Source: Bdellovibrionales bacterium (GTDB lineage Bacteria > Bdellovibrionota > Bdellovibrionia > Bdellovibrionales > JAMPXM01). From it: a stretch of 9,213 bases of DNA. A model generated the notes under the pieces. It made no database searches. It was not told where the DNA came from and was given only the letters and a program-made list of their open reading frames with translations. The first letter of the stretch is position 1. Every line of letters begins with the position of its first letter. A program made the position numbers and the translations under genes. This document shows positions 1 to 4,441 of this stretch, one piece after another. Location: positions 1 through 9,213 of the forward strand of contig SXSP01000147.1 in assembly GCA_005792225.1 (NCBI GenBank), written 5' to 3'.

Positions 1-5
1 ATTCA

Positions 6-45
6 CTCCTATAAACCTATGAGAAATAACATAGATGAATAGGAG
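6..45. repeat. AT-rich nested inverted repeat (imperfect hairpin)
   Basis: Arms CTCCTAT (6-12) and ATAGGAG (39-45) are perfect inverted repeats. Inside them CTATG (17-21) and CATAG (30-34) form a second pair around an 8-nt loop. The two interruptions (13-16 and 35-38) are both 4 nt, so the whole structure is symmetric with 16-nt arms. Neither side carries a T-run, so it does not look like an intrinsic terminator. It is clearly more AT-rich than its surroundings. It lies at the window edge, so its neighbouring gene on the left is unknown. Its function is not known; an operator or a recombination site are possibilities only. Confidence 0.5.
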
Positions 46-90
46 CGGCAGCCGAATTTCTGCCTCATGAATGGGCAGTTTGGAACGGCA

Positions 91-113
91 GACTGCGTTA
101 GTTCACCGCAGTC
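91..113. repeat. Small stem-loop downstream of the lipoprotein gene
   Basis: GACTGCG (91-97) and CGCAGTC (107-113) form a perfect 7-bp stem with a 9-nt loop. It begins 13 bases beyond the stop codon of the minus-strand lipoprotein gene. No U-tract follows in the minus-strand direction, so it may stabilise the 3' end of the mRNA or act as a Rho-dependent end rather than an intrinsic terminator. A second weak stem (CTGCC 60-64, GGCAG 74-78) lies further downstream. Confidence 0.35.
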
Positions 114-125
114 CGCGAGGGAGTG

Positions 126-788
126 TTAGCGAACGCAGATTCCGACGCCGCTACCGGGGCGGAGCTGACGGCAGACTCCGCCGAAACCGCAACCATTCAA
201 GAACGAATTCACGTTGCAACCTTGAACGTAGTTGTTCGGATAGTAGTGACCACCGGGCCCGAGATTGTACTGGAAGTTGAAATAAGCGCCGACGCCGAAC
301 TGGAAGTAACCAGCGTAGTTCGCATAATTGTAATTCGGAGCGTACGAATAAATCGCGGGGTTGTAGCCCTGGTAACCGATGTTTTGAATGTACGCCTGGG
401 GAACGCACGACATACCGCCACCGCCGTTACCGGGGAAGCAAGTCGGCATCGTGCCCGCGGGGCAACCCGAACCACCATAAGAATATGGTTGAACGAAGGG
501 CGCCGGGCGACCGTATCCATAAGTTCCGGGATAGCTCACGCCACCGGAAGGAGCTCCGCCCTGAAAGGCGTAAGGATTGTAAGTTGAAGGGTAGCCCGGA
601 GGAACCGTGCCCGTAGTCGGGTAACCCGCATACGGATTGTAGGCGCCCGGCTGCATGCAAGTATTCGCAGGCACTTGCGCTACCGTTTGACCTCCGCCGC
701 CGTCGTTCTTTGCGCATGCACTCACGAAGAGCGCAATCGCCACGAGGGCCATCGATGTGACTAGATTCATTTTCTTCATGAGACCCAT
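126..788 (-). CDS. Tyr/Gly-rich secreted lipoprotein, unknown function
   Basis: A 220-residue protein starting MGLMKKMNL, with a lipoprotein signal peptide. A basic n-region is followed by a hydrophobic stretch and the lipobox V-S-A-C, with the lipidated Cys at residue 25. The mature part begins CAKNDGGGGQ, is low-complexity and carries 25 Tyr with many Gly, Pro and Asn. The motif YNPYA occurs twice. Eight further Cys (44, 109, 117, 128, 191, 200, 206, 218) could form four disulfides after export. The C-terminal third has a CGFGGVC segment and ends ICVR. The ATG at 788 is chosen because GGAGGG lies 4 nt upstream on the minus strand; the in-frame ATG at 800 overlaps that ribosome site and has none of its own. 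The gene is divergent from the operon at 1286 across a repeat-bearing gap. I recognise no named family. A surface or envelope lipoprotein is inferred from composition and signal only. Confidence 0.8.
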   Translation of the reverse strand: MGLMKKMNLVTSMALVAIALFVSACAKNDGGGGQTVAQVPANTCMQPGAYNPYAGYPTTGTVPPGYPSTYNPYAFQGGAPSGGVSYPGTYGYGRPAPFVQPYSYGGSGCPAGTMPTCFPGNGGGGMSCVPQAYIQNIGYQGYNPAIYSYAPNYNYANYAGYFQFGVGAYFNFQYNLGPGGHYYPNNYVQGCNVNSFLNGCGFGGVCRQLRPGSGVGICVR

Positions 789-813
789 CGGTCCCTCCAT
801 TTAGAGCGCGATC

Positions 814-843
814 ACTCGCGGTCCGAATTCTAACTCGCGGACC
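814..843. repeat. Direct repeat upstream of the lipoprotein gene
   Basis: ACTCGCGGTCC (814-824) and ACTCGCGGACC (833-843) match at 10 of 11 positions, with starts 19 bp apart. The single difference makes GGTCC and GGACC, which are also inverted repeats of each other. The repeat lies 26-55 bp upstream of the chosen lipoprotein start, where a promoter or operator is expected. Two turns of helix between copies would suit a dimeric regulator, but that is inference. Confidence 0.35.
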
Positions 844-975
844 GTTGTTCGCGAATTCACGTGCCATGCCATCTGAATTGAGTCGTCGGCTGCGCTTTAA
901 TCGCTCGCCATTTTTCGGGGTGGGCGCAATTTTGGCACTGGTGCCGGGAAAAGTTAGACAGTGATGCGGGCTCTA

Positions 976-1059
976 TTTTGTCGGGACACGGGCTCCTGCC
1001 CTCGCCCACATGGCGCCTTTGGCGCCAACGCCTCCGGCTTGTGGGAGGTCCCGACAAAA
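976..1059. repeat. Hairpin repeat unit A (84 bp)
   Basis: The unit begins TTTTGTCGGGAC and ends with its exact reverse complement GTCCCGACAAAA. In this copy the pairing continues outward, so 968-987 and 1048-1067 form a perfect 20-bp stem, and 963-966 with 1069-1072 add four more pairs after one mismatch. Inside are a second stem CCCACA/TGTGGG (1005-1010, 1040-1045) and a tight apical hairpin TGGCGCC-TTT-GGCGCCA (1011-1027). No T-run follows on either strand, which argues against an intrinsic terminator. It matches unit B at 78 of 84 positions without gaps. It resembles REP-like or non-autonomous palindromic elements in form, but I cannot name a family. Confidence 0.85.
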
Positions 1060-1078
1060 TAGAGCCCACATCTGCGCG

Positions 1079-1162
1079 TTTCGTCGGGACGCGGGCTCCT
1101 GCCCTCGCCCGCATGTCGCCTTTGGCGCCAACGCCTCCGGCTTGCGGGAGGTCCCGACGAAA
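1079..1162. repeat. Hairpin repeat unit B (84 bp)
   Basis: A second copy in the same orientation, starting 103 bp after unit A with a 19-bp spacer. Outer arms TTTCGTCGGGAC and GTCCCGACGAAA are a perfect 12-bp inverted repeat, and the inner stem is CCCGCA/TGCGGG. It differs from unit A at six positions: 1082, 1091, 1111, 1116, 1145 and 1159. The changes at 1082/1159 turn a T-A pair into C-G, and those at 1111/1145 turn A-T into G-C, so both stems stay intact. The change at 1116 breaks one pair of the apical hairpin. Unlike unit A, the flanks do not extend the stem. Confidence 0.85.
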
Positions 1163-1188
1163 GAGACGGCACAACTCCACTTCGGAGT

Positions 1189-1218
1189 GTCGGGACACGG
1201 GCTCGTGGCCTCGGCTCG
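1189..1218. repeat. Decayed 5' half of the hairpin repeat
   Basis: Bases 1189-1204 (GTCGGGACACGGGCTC) are identical to the corresponding part of unit A. After that the match decays, with C-to-G changes in the CTGCCCTCGCC segment, and is lost beyond about 1218. The 3' half is absent. It keeps the orientation of units A and B and starts 27 bp after unit B ends, so it looks like a remnant of a third tandem copy. Confidence 0.6.
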
Positions 1219-1240
1219 ACTCGACCCTGGTCGCGGAGCC
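1213..1240. repeat. Interrupted hairpin upstream of the operon
   Basis: GGCTC (1213-1217) pairs with GAGCC (1236-1240), and inside them CGACC (1222-1226) pairs with GGTCG (1229-1233). The tip has only 2 nt, so some inner pairs would have to open. It ends 31 bp before the ribosome site of the gene at 1286, so it could lie in that gene's mRNA leader. No regulatory role can be shown from sequence alone. Confidence 0.3.
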
Positions 1241-1285
1241 TTCTCATTCCGTCGGAGCGACGTTAATCTGAGGGGAGGGGGCAAG

Positions 1286-1816
1286 ATGATGACTCAATAT
1301 TTACTTACGCTCATGCTCTTCGGCGCGCTTGAAACGGCGAGTGCGCTTCCTCGTCCCATCGCGCTTCAGCCGGGGAAAATCTCGGCACCGATCGCGTCGG
1401 GAGTGCTGACCGGAGGGCGTGCGGACGAGGAATTCACGCTGCTCAAGATCACGCGTGAAGCCGCGCGGGGCGGGATCGAGAAGTGGACGATTCTTTATGG
1501 CGATCGGCAGGGTAAGCCGATTCAGCAGCAGCCCGGGTATTACCATCTGACGGTGGATCGCAATTCGCGTCGTTTGGTTTTGGATCTCGCGCAGGTTTAT
1601 AAGACGGCGGTCGATCGTAAGCAGCTCGAGAAAATGACGAAGGCTTCAACCGTCGTTGCCGCCTCTGAGATGGTCATGGATCCTCAGGATCGTTCGACGA
1701 ATCTTACCCTCAATATGAAGTCCGCGGTGGAGGTGAGAGTTTCCGCCGAGGAGTCGGATGAGGGCAAACTTGTTTTATTGATGAAGCCAGTTCTGCCCAC
1801 TAAGGCCGTGAAGTGA
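1286..1816 (+). CDS. Small exported protein of unknown function, first gene of an operon
   Basis: A 176-residue protein starting MMTQYLLTLMLF. A hydrophobic N-terminus ending ETASA suggests a signal peptide cleaved after residue 20, although the n-region lacks a positive charge. The mature part is soluble-looking and mostly alternating hydrophobic and polar, with strand-like segments such as KWTILYG (66-72), YYHLTV (85-90) and RRLVLDL (95-101), and ends KLVLLMKPV. This is loosely reminiscent of AMIN-type periplasmic beta domains, but no diagnostic motif is visible. The start has a strong GGGGAGGGGG ribosome site at 1272-1281, 4 nt upstream; longer in-frame extensions run into the repeat array and are rejected. 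The stop overlaps the next start as GTGA, so the two genes are probably translationally coupled and may act together in the envelope. Confidence 0.75.
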   Translation: MMTQYLLTLMLFGALETASALPRPIALQPGKISAPIASGVLTGGRADEEFTLLKITREAARGGIEKWTILYGDRQGKPIQQQPGYYHLTVDRNSRRLVLDLAQVYKTAVDRKQLEKMTKASTVVAASEMVMDPQDRSTNLTLNMKSAVEVRVSAEESDEGKLVLLMKPVLPTKAVK

Positions 1817-2571
1817 GGATATTCTTCATCTTCCTCGCCTCGGTTCTCGCTGCCATGCCCGCTGAGGCTCGCAAATTCGATTTCGGGCTTGAGAGTTTTT
1901 CAACATACTTTGGTGGTTCTTTCGGAACATCGAAGATGGGAGACAGCGCTTACGGAACCTCGAGCGGGAGTGGTACCACTGTCGATAAGAAAATCCCGTG
2001 GACGACTTCGGGCGATTTCGGTGTAGCCATTTCTTTGAACCGAGTGAACATTCTGCTCGGGATGGAGCTCCTCATGCCGCGAACGGTTTCGAGTATCGAG
2101 GGGAAAAATGCTTCAGGAACCCTTCTCTTCAAGCTGAAGTCGAACGCTCAGGCATTCGTTCCGATGGTGAACGTTGAAGTCCTCGCGTACAAAGCCCCGC
2201 ATTCGCGGGTGCTTTTCGGCGCCGGAGGCGGCTATGCTTTCGCGAGTCTAGAGAATACCTACGAAATGACGTCAGCGGGGCAATCGGCTCTCGGAATCGG
2301 CGATCACGTGGAGAGGGGACGGGGAACGGGAACCCTCCTTCAAGCCTACGTCGCTGGCGAGTTTCTTTTTACAGACACGGTGACCGCCGTTCTCGGTGGC
2401 GGCTACCGAAATCTTATCATTCAAAGTTTGCAAGCTCCGCAAAACGGGACGGCGATCACGGGTGCCCAACCTTCCGGGGCGGATCTTAAGAACATGGACG
2501 GAGGTCACCGCACCATGGATATGGGCGGAGCCTTCGCGATGCTTCAGTTCCGATTCTATTTGGGTAAATAA
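1813..2571 (+). CDS. Predicted outer-membrane beta-barrel protein
   Basis: A 252-residue protein starting with GTG at 1813, inside the stop of the preceding gene (GTGA overlap). The signal peptide MRIFFIFLASVLAAMPAEA is likely cleaved after residue 19. The mature chain is rich in Gly, Ser and Thr and has alternating-residue strands typical of small barrels: SRVLFGAGGGYAFASL, LLQAYVAGEFLF and VTAVLGGGYRNLI. It ends with the amphipathic strand FAMLQFRFYLGK, as final barrel strands do, though without a terminal Phe. The length suits an 8- to 10-strand barrel. No specific family is recognised. A partnership with the upstream small exported protein is inferred from the overlap. It runs into the convergent ligase gene with only 2 bp between the stop codons. 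Confidence 0.75.
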   Translation: MRIFFIFLASVLAAMPAEARKFDFGLESFSTYFGGSFGTSKMGDSAYGTSSGSGTTVDKKIPWTTSGDFGVAISLNRVNILLGMELLMPRTVSSIEGKNASGTLLFKLKSNAQAFVPMVNVEVLAYKAPHSRVLFGAGGGYAFASLENTYEMTSAGQSALGIGDHVERGRGTGTLLQAYVAGEFLFTDTVTAVLGGGYRNLIIQSLQAPQNGTAITGAQPSGADLKNMDGGHRTMDMGGAFAMLQFRFYLGK

Positions 2572-2573
2572 TT

Positions 2574-4352
2574 TTAGTTGTAAAGACGGTCGATCACTTC
2601 TCGGTAGTGCTCGTCCACGACTTTGCGTTTGATCTTCAGCGAAGGCGTGAGTTCGCCCGATTCGACCGTGAAGTCTTTAGGAAGAAGCGCAAAGTTTTTG
2701 ATGGATTCGAAGCTCGCGAGCTGTGAGTTCGCGTCCGCGACGGCCTTGCGAATCAAATCTTTGATTTTGGGGCTCTCCACGAGGGCTTCGCGGCTTTTCG
2801 TTTCGATTCCGTTTTCTTCGGCGTATTTTTCGACCGAGTCGTAGTTCAGCGTGAGGAGCGCCACCACGTATTTCTTCTGATCGCCGTGGATGTGGACCTG
2901 AGAGATAAAGCGGTTCGCCTTGAGCAAACCTTCGAGTCTTTGTGGCGCCACGTATTTTCCGCCCGCGGTTTTGATCAGATCTTTTTTGCGGTCGGTGATT
3001 TTAAGGTATCCCTCGGGTGAGAGTTCCCCGATGTCGCCCGTGTGAAACCAGCCATCTACGATCGTGCGGGAAGTGGCTTCGGGGTCGTTGTAGTACCCCT
3101 TCATCACTTTTTTGGACTGGATCAGCACTTCACCGTCTTCGGCAATGCGAATTTTCACCTCACCCACGGCTTTCCCGACGGAGCCGAAACGGTAATCAAA
3201 CGGTGTGTTGACCGAAATCGCGGCGGTGGTTTCCGTGAGTCCGTAACCTTCGAGAATCAAGAGACCTGCCGCGTGAAAGAATTCCGCGATGGCCTGACTC
3301 ATCGGGGCTCCTCCGCAAACGGCGAAGCGAAGCTGGCCACCGAGGCGTTCGGAAATCGCGTTAAAGACGAGCCGTCTTGCAAGCTGATAGCGAAGAGCAA
3401 CGTCGATCGGTACGGGCTGTTTATTGACTTTGAACAAGCTGATCTCGCGGCCAACGCCGATCGCCCAGTGGAAGACTTTCGCGCGTACCGGGCTGATCTC
3501 GGCTTGTGCGAGAATTCCGTTGTAAATCTTCTCGAAAACGCGTGGAACAGCGATGAGGATCGTGGGTTTTACGTCCGTCAGATCGTCTTTCATTTTGTCG
3601 ATACTGCGCGCGAAAGCCATCGTGTAGCCGATGAGTGCGTGGCCCCAGATTTCGATTCGACCCAGAACGTGAGCGTAGGGGAGAAACGAAAGCGAACGAT
3701 CGCGCGAAGTCACCCCGAGGAGCGGGAACGCATCGGCCACTTCACTCAGAGCCTGCATGTGCGTGAGGACGACGCCTTTCGGCCGACCGGTCGTTCCGGA
3801 GGTGTAAATGAGCGTGGCCGTATCTTCTTGTGTGAGCTCTTCGACGGCGAGTTCATAGAGAGTCGGCGAGAGCTTGAGCGCGGCTTTTCCTTTTTCCTGA
3901 AGTTCATCGAGGGAAATGCAAGTGCCGCTCGAAGGTTCTGTCGGCTCAAAACAGATGACGTGCTCGATGGATTTCATCTCGCGAAGAATCGGCTGAAGCT
4001 TTTTTAAGACACCGGGGCTCTCGCAGATCAAAACTTTCGCCTGCGAGTCCGTGAGAATAAACGAGATGTCTTCGGAAGTGCTGCTTTGATAAATCGGAAC
4101 CGTGATGGCGCCTAGGCCCAGGATCGCGAGGTCGGCCGCGGCCCATTCGAGGCGCGTGTTTGAGAGCATCGCGACTCGATCCCCTTTGCGGATGCCGAGA
4201 ATTTGAAGTCCGGCCGCGATGGTTTCGACCGCGAGGCGGTAGCCTGACCAATCGAGTTCCGTCCAGCGTCCACCGCGATTGAACATGACCGCGCTGCGCG
4301 AGGAGTGCTTCGTCGCGGTCTCGAGAAACTTATGACAAACGGTATCCGACAT
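2574..4352 (-). CDS. Long-chain fatty acid-CoA ligase (AMP-forming)
   Basis: A 592-residue member of the adenylate-forming ANL superfamily, close in length to bacterial FadD15-type ligases. It should activate fatty acids with ATP to acyl-AMP and then acyl-CoA, at the cytoplasmic face of the membrane. Visible motifs are the P-loop YTSGTTGRPKG (183-193), the adenine-binding GYGLTET (369-375), WFHTGD (435-440) with the ribose-binding Asp, the hinge DRKKDLIK (455-462), and C-terminal LTPSLKIKRK, whose first Lys (573) is the likely catalytic one. The set is complete, so the enzyme should be active. The ATG at 4352 is preferred because GAGG lies 7 nt upstream; the in-frame TTG at 4358 sits 1 nt from that site. 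It lies downstream of the kinase gene on the same strand but has its own promoter (4410-4438). Chain-length specificity is inferred from family, not seen. Confidence 0.92.
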   Translation of the reverse strand: MSDTVCHKFLETATKHSSRSAVMFNRGGRWTELDWSGYRLAVETIAAGLQILGIRKGDRVAMLSNTRLEWAAADLAILGLGAITVPIYQSSTSEDISFILTDSQAKVLICESPGVLKKLQPILREMKSIEHVICFEPTEPSSGTCISLDELQEKGKAALKLSPTLYELAVEELTQEDTATLIYTSGTTGRPKGVVLTHMQALSEVADAFPLLGVTSRDRSLSFLPYAHVLGRIEIWGHALIGYTMAFARSIDKMKDDLTDVKPTILIAVPRVFEKIYNGILAQAEISPVRAKVFHWAIGVGREISLFKVNKQPVPIDVALRYQLARRLVFNAISERLGGQLRFAVCGGAPMSQAIAEFFHAAGLLILEGYGLTETTAAISVNTPFDYRFGSVGKAVGEVKIRIAEDGEVLIQSKKVMKGYYNDPEATSRTIVDGWFHTGDIGELSPEGYLKITDRKKDLIKTAGGKYVAPQRLEGLLKANRFISQVHIHGDQKKYVVALLTLNYDSVEKYAEENGIETKSREALVESPKIKDLIRKAVADANSQLASFESIKNFALLPKDFTVESGELTPSLKIKRKVVDEHYREVIDRLYN

Positions 4353-4409
4353 ATTCAAACCTCGAAAAACGAAGCGCCGACTTTTGAGCGGCCTTGCGAT
4401 TTTTGCTGC

Positions 4410-4438
4410 ATCATTTCAGCTTAGGACGGGTTTGTCAA
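4410..4438 (-). promoter_or_regulatory. Sigma70-type promoter for the acyl-CoA ligase gene
   Basis: On the minus strand a perfect -35 box TTGACA (4438-4433) is followed by a 17-bp spacer and a -10 box AATGAT (4415-4410), which matches TATAAT at 4 of 6 positions. Transcription would start near 4403, giving a leader of about 50 nt. It begins only 3 bp after the kinase stop codon, so the ligase can be expressed separately from the kinase. Confidence 0.6.
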
Positions 4439-4441
4439 AAA

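Larger units (their letters stand above)
789..1285. other. Divergent intergenic region rich in hairpins
   Basis: This 497-bp gap separates the lipoprotein gene (minus) from the operon at 1286 (plus). From the left it holds the Shine-Dalgarno of the lipoprotein gene (793-798), an 11-bp direct repeat (814-843), and a short palindrome GGCAC-TG-GTGCC (934-945). Two 84-bp hairpin units (976-1059, 1079-1162), a small ACTCC/GGAGT hairpin (1174-1188), a decayed half-unit (1189-1218) and a further hairpin (1213-1240) follow. Several open frames cross it on both strands, but they run through repeat copies in different frames, lack good ribosome sites and give Arg/Pro-rich nonsense, so I call no gene. 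I see no convincing -35/-10 pair for the operon. Confidence 0.75.

Noticed and set aside
934..949. TGGCAC-like sequence resembling a sigma54 -24 box
   Set aside because: The required GC dinucleotide is not at the -12 position with correct spacing. The TGGCAC is part of the palindrome GGCAC-TG-GTGCC.
968..1067. Perfect 20-bp stem considered as an intrinsic terminator
   Set aside because: The loop is 60 nt and no T-run follows the stem on either strand; the next bases are ACATCTG and GCATCAC.
976..1162. Two repeats considered as a minimal CRISPR array
   Set aside because: The units are 84 bp palindromes separated by a 19-bp spacer, with only two full copies and no cas genes nearby.
3042..4007. 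A 321-codon open frame on the plus strand opposite the acyl-CoA ligase gene
   Set aside because: The ligase frame has complete family motifs. The opposite frame gives a charged, motif-free translation and is a product of GC-rich codon use.
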